A stretch of 64,000 bases of DNA from Deroplatys truncata (lineage: Eukaryota; Arthropoda; Insecta; Mantodea; Mantidae), in NCBI GenBank assembly GCA_030765065.1, contig CM060990.1, forward strand, positions 501,508,190 to 501,572,189, in the 5' to 3' direction. This document shows, piece after piece, positions 36,094-45,194 of this stretch. How positions within the stretch are numbered: the stretch's first letter is position 1; every line of letters starts with the position of its first letter. The position numbers and the translations under genes are program-made. Below the pieces are notes generated by a model, which was not told the origin of the DNA, made no database searches, and saw nothing but the letters and a program-made list of their open reading frames with translations.

Positions 36094-37179
36094 ATGTGCA
36101 GCATTCAACAAGAAACAATGCAAGGTGAGTGGGTATTTAGATAACTATACAAAAATCACTGATGGTTTTACAATGCATTTATTTTTGTTTAAACGATACA
36201 GTACATGAAAGACGACTCGTTGCAAGAGCATCATATTTTCTAATCTGTACTTTACATTCACATGGATTTCTCTGCGTACTCTTCTCCAGTTCACAGGATT
36301 TTTTCTACTCATTCTTCTTCTATAAACATTCACATGATTTTCCCCCCTCATTCTTTGTTTCACTATACACTCACATGATTTCCTCTACTCATTCTTTGTT
36401 TCCGTGCAGGTTCATGCTCTGTTAACATTCACACGACTTTCTCTGCACATTCTTTGCTTCCATTAACATTCACACGTACTTCGCTACACATTCTTCTTAC
36501 ATAAACATTCATAAGATTTTCTCCAGTCATTCTTTGTTTTGCTACACATACACACGATTTCCTCTACTCATTCTTTGGTTCTCTGCTGGCTCATCTTCAA
36601 TGAACATTCACACGATGTTCTGTACTTATTCTTTGTTTCTCTACACATTCATACGATTTTTGCTGCACATTCTTCTATTAATATTCACACGATTTTCTCC
36701 ATTCGTTCTTTGTTTCTCTACACATTCATAGGCTTACCTACAAAACATACACACACCCTAGTTCTAATATAAAGAAGTGTATAACTTGTTCTTCAACTTG
36801 AATAATGTAGTGAAAATAATAATTCATGACAATGTCTGTTACAGATTGTTTAGCTGATAGACTTAACAGGATGGTTGAAGAGCGTAGTTTCCTACCGACT
36901 CGTCGAGTTCAAGATCTCGAAATAGGTCTTAACTATGAGATAAAGTCCTTAAAGAGAGTTCAAACAAGATATGGTACCAGGATCGTATCTTCGTTGGAGG
37001 ATTGCCAAGTGTTCTTACCAGAGCGCTATAAATCGTTAACTGATCAAGAGATTGCAGAAATACCAGGCAAAGTATCTCTTCAGTATAACGGTATGGCAGA
37101 GATGGGGAAATTTAAGACATGTAAATTGTCTTTTTTACATGCAAAGAAGGTGCGTAGAAGTGTCAAACTTAAGTATTGA
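36094..37179 (+). CDS. two-exon gene in the arm: ssDNA-binding-like protein
   Basis: Exon 1 begins at ATG 36094 (a second in-frame ATG is at 36118) and ends at 36124 on a consensus donor CAAG/GTGAGT. Exon 2 begins at 36845 after TCTGTTACAG and runs to the TGA at 37177-37179. The exons join in frame and give 121 codons (113 from the second ATG). AATAAA follows at 37212. The product has a core (YEIKSLKRVQTRYGTRIV, then CQVFLPERY and SLTDQEI) that I associate with small conserved proteins of arthropod Polinton-like elements. An OB-fold, DNA-binding role is inferred. The 720-bp intron contains degenerate 40-57-bp repeats (ACATTCACACGATTT plus ATTCTTTG). An alternative reading without splicing starts at 36826 and adds only six different residues. 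Confidence 0.72.
36240..36735 (+). repeat. degenerate tandem repeats inside the intron
   Basis: About 10 units of roughly 40-57 bp share CATTCACACGATTT and CTCATTCTTTGTTTC. They are mirrored at about 44195-44690. Forward frames (rich in His, Phe, Ser) are by-products of the repeat. Confidence 0.8.
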
Positions 37180-37211
37180 ATGTTCTCCTATTTCACAATG
37201 AAAAATTCATA

Positions 37212-37217
37212 AATAAA
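37212..37217 (+). terminator. polyadenylation signal of the two-exon gene
   Basis: AATAAA 33 nt after the stop codon at 37179. The mirrored copy in the right arm keeps it near 43720. Confidence 0.55.
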
Positions 37218-37402
37218 ACAACTGTTTCATTGATATTACATATAAAGATACAAAAGATGCATATTATAGAATTTTATAAAAAATTTACGAAATCACAATA
37301 TCGCATGCTTTGAGTTTAATTATATCTAGCGCATTGAAATAACTCTAAATATCCGAATGTTTATACAAATCTTTGTGCTTCATTTGACATGTATCATATG
37401 CT

Positions 37403-37723
37403 TCATTTTACATGTATCATAACAAAAAATGTAATTCTTTTCAGGTTACCTTTACTTGACCAAGATAGTTTTCTAAGACTTTCATTGTGCAATGTTTCAG
37501 GGTGTGCAATAAGAGGAAGAAGAAGAGGAATAGCCTGCTGCCATGCAAAGGATGCTGACGCTATTGGAGGGTAGAATAAGCACCATCGGCACCTACAAGA
37601 AACATTTCGGCAAGAAGCGGGTGGTGAGACATCTACATCACTGAAACACGTTAAGACAGGATCCTTATATAACATTACAGGGTATACGATGAAAAAATAC
37701 GGACAATGTTGTATACAATTCAA
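37403..37723 (-). other. open frame conserved in both arms, unassigned
   Basis: A 106-codon minus-strand frame with a near-identical 107-codon counterpart at 43207-43530 (+). It is cysteine- and leucine-rich and no family is recognised. Both arms also keep open frames on the opposite strand, and the right copy carries an extra codon in a CTT/CTC run, so simple copying of the arms could explain the conservation. Coding status is doubtful. Confidence 0.25.
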
Positions 37724-38222
37724 TGCATAGCTGAGAGTTAGCTCGAACGAGTCTCCCTATATTCACTGAAATTAAGCATTGTGAGCAATAATTTAAGTGA
37801 CTGTGAAAATACTTTAAGTAATGGTGAAATTTGTATCCTAAAAGACATGAGCCCTGTATACATTAACAGCATTAAGACTGTTTGCCACGCTGGAATACAA
37901 ATTATGAAAATAAAAAGACTTTCATTTAAATAATAAAGAAATTTGCATAGCCTGCCTTTACAGGTGTAATGACATATACAGAAACAATGAGTTGGATGAG
38001 ATAAATAATAACAATATAAAAATAAAGTATGCTTTTACATAGTGTTTTTATTCATTAAAAATCCTTGCATTCCTAATGAAAATAAATCATTACAATGATT
38101 AGTTTAAGTTATGTCACAATGATCAAAAAGAGAACCGTCTTTAGATGCATTACTCGATCTTAAGTCAGACCACCAAAAAATGACAAATCACGGCTTCTCC
38201 ATTTTAGATGTGGTGTCACTAT

Positions 38223-38562
38223 TCAGGTAAATTCCTGTAACACAGCAGGTTGAGTATGCAGATCCGTGGTTCTAAATGGGTGAAACAGAGTCTTATCCAG
38301 CTTAACAGTCTTGAGGATCTCAGCATCAGAAAGTCGAATCACAGGCCTTCTCTACTCGATGAGTACAGGTTTAACAACAGCATTCTCTTCACCCTGAGAC
38401 GGTGTAAAGTATATAAATGTTCAACTTGACAAGGGATTCTAAACTCGTTGTTAGAGTCCAGAGCTAATGTATTATATGGTGAAAACACATGTTCCTCTAC
38501 TTAGTGATCTTGTCGTTGAATCTCGGTGTCATTGAGGTGTTGGTAACATTGAAGATGCCCAT
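38223..38562 (-). pseudogene. capsid-like gene remnant, left arm
   Basis: Minus-strand counterpart of 42367-42706, with the same start (MGIFNVTDT), the same internal losses and the same end (LQEFT and stop). It begins two bases after the stop of the 71-codon basic ORF, as in a compact viral-type gene order. See the right-arm copy for the domain argument. Confidence 0.55.
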
Positions 38563-38564
38563 GA

Positions 38565-38780
38565 TTATAGGATTCTGAAGCCCAATAACTGTAGGAACTG
38601 CTGATTGCGTGATGTTAACCTGATGGGCGTCAAGAGCAGAGCATGATGTGTGCGTCGAATCAGTCCGTTATTATATCCTCGACGTCGTTGACTTCTTCTA
38701 AAATCTATAGGCATTATGCTTATATCCTTGTTTCTGTTATGCTCCCCTGTTTGCTCTATGAAGCGGATGTTTATGAACAA
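38565..38780 (-). CDS. small basic protein next to capsid-like gene, left arm
   Basis: 71 codons, with a basic middle (RRSQRRRGYNNGLIRR) and a C-terminal LTSRNQQFLQLLGFRIL. The right-arm copy differs at one residue (Thr versus Leu at position 11). I associate such short basic proteins, ending in a TxxNxxFLxxLG motif and directly preceding the capsid gene, with arthropod Polinton-like elements. Function is unknown; a minor virion or DNA-binding role is a guess. It is probably a C-terminal part of an older, longer gene, because the upstream sequence has no promoter that I can see. Confidence 0.5.
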   Translation of the reverse strand: MFINIRFIEQTGEHNRNKDISIMPIDFRRSQRRRGYNNGLIRRTHHALLLTPIRLTSRNQQFLQLLGFRIL

Positions 38781-39184
38781 CAGGTAAATTTTGTTTTGAT
38801 GGTTCCTGTGAAATACTGTATCCAGCCGTAACAGATGGGAAAACTGATAGATGGAGTGTCCACTTTTACTATAGAGGAAGGAGACTGATGCAATACTGTG
38901 CTAAATTCGTATGATGCTCAACTTAAACATATTCACTAGGAAATCAGATTCAGGCAGCTGATTAGATGGAATAACTTTGTCACTGAAGGGCCCCCCACAA
39001 CGTTTCTATAGAACAATCAGTGGAAAAAATCAAGAGTGAAAGGACATTTTAATGACATTTTTATTATTTTTATTATTATTCACTGATCTAATAAAGAAGA
39101 CATTCGCATCCTAATATGAGGAATCTTCCTAATATGAGGAATCTTTCTAACTCTTTCATGGTTTCAAGGTTCTGCAGATGCTAA

Positions 39185-39757
39185 TCACGCTATAAAACCA
39201 CCCAGCTTTAAATTCTGAATAATGTCTCTAATCGCATCGGAAAAGTCATTTTTATCAGGTGTATGAAGCATCATTAGTACCCTTAGCATGTTTAACAAAT
39301 CATTAGGATCGGTGTAGCGGTATAGCATCTCCTCTGTATTCGCTTTGGATATATCTTCTAATCTAGGTGATTTGACAGCAGTATGCTTGCTTTCATTGGT
39401 GTGTTTATTCAGAGCTTGCTCATTCAAAGAAACTGCTCTCATTGTTTCATCAGTGGTAGCTCTTGACGTTATTACAGGATCACTTGAACTGGTTCCAATT
39501 ACGGCACATCTTGAATCCCGCTCTTCGGAACTTGAGAAGATATCAGGATCTCGTTTGGGTGTTGTAGTCAATGCACAGCCGGTCATCGCTTTACAGCATC
39601 TTCTCCTATGTTGCTTAAGGCTTGAAATTGTCCTGTTTTTTAAAGTTCTATTACATATGCAGCACTTAACAAAGCGATTACTCCCCCCTTGGGAAACATA
39701 CGAAAAATCAAGATTCTCGTAAATTGACTGTAATTGTCCGTCTTTGTGAGTGTTCAT
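39185..39757 (-). CDS. single zinc-finger (BED-like) protein
   Basis: An intact frame in the unique centre of element 2, with ATG at 39757-39755 (190 codons). An upstream in-frame TTG is not needed. Residues about 30-58 form a C-x2-C ... H-x4-C finger (VKCCICNRTLKNR, then SLKQHRRRCC), like BED or C2H2-type DNA-binding fingers of transposable elements. The remainder is polar, Ser/Thr-rich and then helical (DPNDLLNMLRVLMMLH), perhaps for oligomerisation. A TATATATAC lies only about 20 nt upstream. It is one of the few unbroken genes in the element. It could bind the neighbouring 21-bp array or the termini, which is inference. Confidence 0.6.
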   Translation of the reverse strand: MNTHKDGQLQSIYENLDFSYVSQGGSNRFVKCCICNRTLKNRTISSLKQHRRRCCKAMTGCALTTTPKRDPDIFSSSEERDSRCAVIGTSSSDPVITSRATTDETMRAVSLNEQALNKHTNESKHTAVKSPRLEDISKANTEEMLYRYTDPNDLLNMLRVLMMLHTPDKNDFSDAIRDIIQNLKLGGFIA

Positions 39758-40061
39758 GCTCAAGCAGTATATATAAACTAGTCAATGTATACTGTAGATG
39801 TTGAATTCGTATACGATAACACGAGACTGAGCTATTTTTTCAACATTTATGTATTTATATGTTCTCAGGCTTTGATGCATATAAACAGCCATGTCCGAAT
39901 TAGACTAAGCAAAATATTGTAGCATTCACACATAATAGTTGTAATTCCGCTAATTATAACTATCTCAATAAGCACAAGCAGATTCAAGTAGCTAGAAATG
40001 GATTCATATAAGTAAGAGTACAAGTTTTCTTGATAGTTAGCACAGAGAATGCGAGAGTTGA

Positions 40062-40675
40062 GTGAGACACTGGTCTTTTTCCCTTTGCTGGTCACCTTTT
40101 TTCCCTTTGCTGGTCACCTTTTTCCCTTTGCTGGTCACATTTTTCCCTTTACTGGTCACCTTTTTCCCTTTGCTGGTCACCTTTTTCCCTTTGCTGGTGA
40201 CCTTTTACCCTTTTCTGGTCACATTTTCCCCTTTACCGGTCACATTTTTCCCTTTGCTGGTCACCTTTTTCCCTTTACTGGTCACATTTTTCCCTTTACT
40301 GGTCACCTTTTTTCCCTTTGTTGGTCACCTTTTTCCCTTTGCTGGTCACCTTTTTCCCTTTGCTGGTCACATTTTTCCCTTTACTGGTCACCTTTTTCCC
40401 TTTGCTGGTCACCTTTTTCCCTTTGCTGGTCATATTTTTCCCTTTGCTGGTCACCCGTTTCCCTTTGCTGGTCACCTTTTTCCCGTTGCTGGTCACCTTT
40501 TTCCCTTTGCTGGTCACATTTTTCCCTTTGCTGGTCACCTTTTTACCTTTACTGGTAACGTTTTTCCCTTTGCTGGTCACGTTTTTCCCTTTGCAGGTCA
40601 CCTCTTTCCCTTTGCTGGTCACCTTTTTCCCTTTGCTGGTCACCTTTTTCCCTTTGCTGGTCACCTTTTCCCTGA
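40062..40675. repeat. 21-bp tandem array, about 29 copies
   Basis: Unit CTTTGCTGGTCACCTTTTTC, very regular with point variants (ACTGG, CACATTTT). Each unit holds GGTCACC, nearly palindromic with GGTGACC. Because 21 is divisible by 3, every frame is open: + strand frames read PLLVTFF, FPFAGHL or SLCWSPF heptads, and the minus strand reads KGKKVTS heptads. The minus-strand frame (40296-40754) begins with about 30 non-repeat residues ending NPFREK, so a lysine-rich repeat protein cannot be excluded. It is most simply a minisatellite or iteron array. Confidence 0.9.
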
Positions 40676-40858
40676 ATGGGTTACGTGATGGGCACGTCAA
40701 GAACATTGACATGAAACAGTTTTCCACTAAGTTCACGTCTAAAGCCGCTTTCAAAGTCTAACATATGAATAGGCTGTGAGCATTCTTGTTTCATCTGCTC
40801 TAGCTTGACAGCAAAAATAAAATAAATCGCTCTTAATGTATATACGCTAATGAGAAAG

Positions 40859-40866
40859 TATAAAAG
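40859..40866 (+). promoter_or_regulatory. possible TATA box for the PLA2/PX gene
   Basis: TATAAAAG about 150 nt upstream of the first recognisable residues of the PLA2-like region. No convincing initiator or ATG follows, so the assignment rests on position alone. Confidence 0.3.
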
Positions 40867-40939
40867 AACTATCCCGAATAAAATCGATTAGTATAACGTG
40901 AGAGCTAAGGTGGTTAAGCTCGCAAGAGGTTTCGCTTTA

Positions 40940-41183
40940 ATTAACTCTCTCACTAGCCTGCAACCGTTGAAGTACATTTACCTGGATACATATACTGAGG
41001 AACTGAGGTAAAGCTAGAGAAAAATTAAAGAGAGGAGACCCTGGAATCATTCCGTTAGACGAATCGTGTAAGCTTCACGACATAGCCTACGCACAGCATA
41101 AGGTCTCTGCTTCGAGAAACATTGCTGACAAGATCCGGCTGAAACGACTTGGAAAATACTGCAAACATCTGATGTTACATTAG
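40940..41183 (+). pseudogene. parvovirus-type phospholipase A2 domain remnant
   Basis: The open frame ending at TAG 41181-41183 contains GDPGIIPLDE followed by CKLHDIAY. The His-Asp pair and the preceding Gly-Asp-Pro-Gly and Leu-Asp are the signature of the PLA2 domain found in parvovirus VP1 and in PX-containing proteins of Polinton-like elements. The enzyme hydrolyses phospholipids and helps virions leave endosomes; here no activity is expected. The calcium-loop part upstream (about 40960-41010) lies in other frames with a TGA at 41004. The following segment up to the PX-like frame shifts again, so PLA2 and PX were one gene, broken at three or more places. Confidence 0.72.
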
Positions 41184-41219
41184 GTGAAAAAGTTGGCAGC
41201 GTGACTAGTAACAGCAATT

Positions 41220-41729
41220 ATGAAGGGAAAGGTTGCTCCAGGTGTAGGAACCACGAAGAAGAAACAAGGAGGATTTATACCTCTCATACCAATTTTTGCA
41301 GCTCTAGGCGCTGCTGCTGGATGTGCAGCCCAAATTGCCTCAGCAGTAAATAAGAAAAAGGCTGCAGATAAACAACTTGCCGAAATGATTAGGCATAAGA
41401 GAGAAATTGAGAGAAAGGTATCTGTTGGCGGCGGGTCCAAAAAGAAGAAACGAGGAGGATTTCTACCGCTCATACCAATTATTGCAGCACTAGGAGCCGC
41501 CGCTGGAGGTGTATCACAAATTGCTATAGCTGTAAATAAGAAAAAAGCTGCGGAAAAACAACTTGCTGAAATGATGAGACGTAACAGAGAAATTGAAGCA
41601 AGAGGGAGAGGTTTTCGAGTGAAGAAGAATAAGGGAAGAAACACCGAAACGAAGAGGAGACAGAGCCTGAAAGGGAATTCAAAAAAAAAGCTCAAGCAGA
41701 GGGCTATACTTGTCCCGGAAAAGCATTGA
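41220..41729 (+). CDS. PX-like basic membrane-active protein, duplicated module
   Basis: A 170-codon frame following the PLA2 remnant. It contains two copies of one module about 63 residues apart. Each copy is a run of lysines, a GGF(I/L)PLIPI hydrophobic helix rich in Ala and Gly, then a charged helix (KKKAADKQLAEM in copy 1, KKKAAEKQLAEM in copy 2). Similar single modules occur in PX-like minor virion proteins of Polinton-like and adinto-like elements. The ancestral start lay upstream in the PLA2 gene, so the Met at 41220 is only the first available start and a truncated product is uncertain. The C-terminus is Lys/Arg-rich. Confidence 0.68.
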   Translation: MKGKVAPGVGTTKKKQGGFIPLIPIFAALGAAAGCAAQIASAVNKKKAADKQLAEMIRHKREIERKVSVGGGSKKKKRGGFLPLIPIIAALGAAAGGVSQIAIAVNKKKAAEKQLAEMMRRNREIEARGRGFRVKKNKGRNTETKRRQSLKGNSKKKLKQRAILVPEKH

Positions 41730-41809
41730 GTAACATAGACCTCGACTTGTATGCCCGACGTATAAAGATTCCTCATATTAGGATGCGAATGTCTTCTTTA
41801 TTAGATCAG

Positions 41810-41811
<2 letters not shown>

Positions 41812-41868
<57 letters not shown>
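41812..41868. repeat. (AAT)n microsatellite
   Basis: About 18 uninterrupted AAT units in the right arm. The left arm has only a short interrupted (TTA) run at 39060-39081, so the array grew or shrank after the arms formed. Confidence 0.95.
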
Positions 41869-41870
<2 letters not shown>

Positions 41871-42148
41871 TGTCATTAAAATGTCCTTTCACTCTTGATT
41901 TTTTCCACTGAATGTTCTATAGGAACGTTCTGCCGGGGCCCTTCAGTGACAAAGTTATTCCATCTAATCAGCTGTCTGAATCTGATTTCCTAGTGAATAT
42001 ATTTAAGTTGAGCATCATACGAATTTAGCGCAGTATTGCATCAGTCTCCTTCCTCTATAGTAAAAGTGGACACTCCATCTATCAGTTTTCCCATCTGTTA
42101 CGGCTGGATACCGTATTTCACAGGAACCATCAAATCAAATTTTACCTG

Positions 42149-42364
42149 TTGTTCATAAACATCCGCTTCATAGAGCAATTAGGGGAGCATAACAGAAACA
42201 AGGATATAAGCATAATGCCTATAGATTTTAGAAGAAGTCAACGACGTCGAGGATATAATAACGGACTGATTCGACGCACACATCATGCTCTGCTCTTGAC
42301 GCCCATCAGGTTAACATCACGCAATCAGCAGTTCCTACAGTTATTGGGCTTCAGAATCCTATAA
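42149..42364 (+). CDS. small basic protein, right arm copy
   Basis: 71 codons, identical to the left-arm copy except for one residue. The conserved pair suggests recent common origin or gene conversion between arms. It stops two bases before the capsid-like start at 42367. Confidence 0.5.
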   Translation: MFINIRFIEQLGEHNRNKDISIMPIDFRRSQRRRGYNNGLIRRTHHALLLTPIRLTSRNQQFLQLLGFRIL

Positions 42365-42366
42365 TC

Positions 42367-42706
42367 ATGGGCATCTTCAATGTTACCGACACCTCAATGA
42401 CACCGAGATTCGACGACAAGATCACTAAGAAGAGGGACATGTGTTTTCACCATATAATACATTAGCTCTGGACTCTAACAACGAGTTTAGAATCCCTTGT
42501 CAAGTTGAACATTTATATACTTTACACCGTCTCAGGGTGAAGAGAATGCTGTTGTTAAACCTGTACTCATCGAGTGGAGAAGGCCTGTGATTCGACTTTC
42601 TGATGCTGAGATCCTCAAGACTGTTAAGCTGGATAAGACTCTGTTTCACCCATTTAGGACCACGGATCTGCATACTCAACCTGCTCTGTTACAGGAATTT
42701 ACCTGA
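42367..42706 (+). pseudogene. capsid-like gene remnant, right arm
   Basis: Begins MGIFNVTDTS. After a frameshift comes PYNTLALDSNNEFRIPCQ with HLYTL, and after another frameshift comes NAVVKPVLIEW, RLSDAEILK and FRTTDLHTQP, ending LQEFT and stop. The first block (an N-rich DNNEFRI, then a Leu-Tyr-Thr-Leu) and the second block (VVKP, then W and SDAE) match the order of two conserved parts of the capsid-like proteins I associate with arthropod Polinton-like elements. In intact members the two blocks are separated by more than 100 residues, and here they are nearly adjacent. An internal deletion and loss of the 3' half are therefore likely. The family name is from memory of motifs and needs a profile search. 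Confidence 0.58.
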
Positions 42707-43206
42707 ATAGTGACACCACATCTAAAATGGAGAAGCCGTGATTTGTCATTTTTTGGTGCTCTGACTTAAGATCGAGTAATGCATCTAAAGACGGTTCTCT
42801 TTTTGATCATTGTGACATAACTTAAACTAATCATTGTAATGATTTATTTTCATTAGGAATGCAAGGATTTTTAATGAATAAAAGCACTATGTAAAAGCAT
42901 ACCTTAATTCTTTTATTGTTATGATTTATCTCATCCAACTCATTGTTTCTGTATATGTCATTACACTTGTGACAGCAGACTATGCAAACTTCTTTATTAT
43001 TTAAATGAAAGTCTTTTTATTTTCATAATTTGTATTCCAGCGTGGCAAACAGTCTTAATGCTGTTAACGTATACAGGGCTCAAGTCTTTTAGGATACAAA
43101 TTTCACCATTACTTAAAGTATTTTCACAGTCACTTAAATTGTTGCTCACAATGCTTAATTTCAGTGAATATAGGAAGACTCGTTCGAGCTAACTCTCAGC
43201 TATGCA

Positions 43207-43530
43207 TTGAATTGTATACAAAATTGTCCGTATTTTTTCATCGTATACCCTGTAATGTTATATAAGGATCCTGTCTTAACGTGTTTCGGTGATGTAGATG
43301 TCTCAGCACCCGCTTCTTGCCGAAATGTTTCTTGTAGGTGCCGATGGTGCTTATTCTACCCTCCAATAGCGTTAGCATCCTTTGCATGGCAGCAGGCTAT
43401 TCCTCTTCTTCTTCTTCCTCTTATTGCACACCCTGAAACATTGCACAATGAAAGTCTTAGAAAACTATCTTGGTCAAGTAAAGGCATCCTGAAAAGAATT
43501 ACATTTTTTGTTATGATACATGTAAAATGA
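43207..43530 (+). other. unassigned open frame, right arm copy
   Basis: Mirror of 37403-37723, 107 codons, with four or five substitutions and one extra Leu codon. No family is recognised. See the left copy for why coding is doubtful. Confidence 0.25.
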
Positions 43531-43731
43531 AGCATATGATACATTTCAAATGAAGCACAGAGATTTGTATAAACATTCGGATATTTAGAGTTATTTCAAT
43601 GCGCTAGATGTAATTAAACTCAAAGCATGCGATATTGTGATTTCGTAAATTTTTCATAAAATTCTATAATATGCATCTTTTGTATCTTTATATGTAATAT
43701 CAATGAAACAGTTGTTTTATTTATGAATTTT

Positions 43732-44838
43732 TCATTGTGAAATAGGAGAACATTCAATACTTAAGTTTGACACTTCTACGCACCTTCTTTGCATGTAAAA
43801 AAGACAATTTACATGTCTTAAATTTCCCCTTCTCTGCCATACCGTTATACTGAAGAGATACTTTTCTGGTATTTCTGCAATCTCTTGATCAGTTAACGAA
43901 TTATAGCGCTCTGGTAAGAACACTTGGCAATCCTCCAACGAAGATACGATCCTGGTACCATATCTTGTTTGAACTCTCTTTAAGGACTTTATCTCATAGT
44001 TAAGACCTATTTCGAGATCTTGAACTCGACGAGTCTGTAGGAAACTACGCTCTTCAACCATCTTGTTAAGTCTATCAGCTAAACAATCTGTAACAGACAT
44101 TGTCATGAATTATTATTTTCACTACATTATTCAAGTTGCAGAACAAGTTATACACTTCTTTATATTAGAACTAGAGTGTGTGTATGTTTTGTAGGTAAGC
44201 CTATGAATGTGTAGAGAAACAAAGAACGAATGGAGAAAATCGTGTGAATATTAATAGAAGAATGTGCAGCAAAAATCGTATGAATGTGTAGAGAAACAAA
44301 GAATAAGTACAGAAAATCGTGTGAATGTTCATTGAAGATGAGCCAGCAGAGAACCAAAGAATGAGTAGAGGAAATCGTGTGAATGTGTAGCAAAACAAAG
44401 AATGACTGGAGAAAATCGTATGAATGTTTATGTAAGAAGAATGTGTAGTGAAGTACGTGTGAATCTTAATGGAAGCAAAGAATGTGCAGAGAAAGTCGTG
44501 TGAATGTTAACAGAGCATGAACCTGCACGGAAACAAAGAATGAGTAGAGGAAATCATGTGAGTGTATAGTGAAACAAAGAATGAGGGGGGAAAATCATGT
44601 GAATGTTTATAGAAGAAGAATGAGTAGAAAAAATCCTGTGAACTGGAGAAGAGTACGCAGAGAAATCCATGTGAATGTAAAGTACAGATTAGAAAATATG
44701 ATGCTCTTGCAACGAGTCGTCTTTCATGTACTGTATCGTTTAAATAAAAATAAATGCATTGTAAAACCATCAGTGATTTTTGTATAGTTATCTAAATACC
44801 CACTCACCTTGCATTGTTTCCTGTTGAATGCTGCACAT
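43732..44838 (-). pseudogene. two-exon gene, right arm copy (frameshifted)
   Basis: Mirror of 36094-37179. Exon 1 runs from ATG 44838 to 44808, the donor is GTGAGT at 44807-44802, the intron is 720 bp, the acceptor ends at 44088 and exon 2 starts at 44087. Start, splice sites, TATA and AATAAA are all conserved. A one-base loss near 43868 (left arm CCAGGCAAAG, here CCAGAAAAG) shifts the last third and gives a different C-terminus ending at 43732. The left copy is therefore the intact one. Confidence 0.72.
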
Positions 44839-45194
44839 GTAGATGGGTTGCACCTCTTCTTAAACTAAAAACTTTGCGTTTTTTAGTTCTTAAAATTTAA
44901 ATGTAAAGTTAATAAGTACACAACAGTTCTAACATGAGCAGATATCTGTTTATATAGGGATCTAAACCCCCTCCAGGCGATGCCGACACGTCAGCATGGC
45001 TGTGATGCTTACACTCACGTGATTATTACAACCAAGGATATCATCTCTTGCTGCGCATGCGCAGAGGCTCTCAGCGCTTCTATCTCTACTTGTTTCACTT
45101 CCTCTCTCTCTCTCTCTCAGAGTACATCCATAATGTCTTTACACAAAGCTGAATGCAGTTACATTCTAGTGTACAGAGGAAAATTAAGGAAGTC

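Larger units (their letters stand above)
33521..39127 (+). repeat. element 2 left inverted arm (5.6 kb)
   Basis: Reverse-complementary to 41765-48159 along its length, with scattered substitutions, a shorter trinucleotide run at the inner end and lack of the 0.77-kb segment present at about 45195-45970. The inner end carries a direct duplication of CCTAATATGAGGAATCTT (39111-39145). The outer 700 bp hold imperfect direct repeats with ATTCCAC and GAACAAAG motifs. Confidence 0.92.

Noticed and set aside
36162-36772. Forward frames rich in His, Phe and Ser in the arm (and 44160-44770 minus)
   Set aside because: They lie within the intron and are products of its 40-57-bp repeats.
40049-40761. Four long heptad-repeat proteins, including hydrophobic PLLVTFF repeats
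   Set aside because: The 21-bp period keeps all frames open. The hydrophobic versions have no start region of their own. Only the minus-strand lysine-rich frame was kept as a minor alternative.
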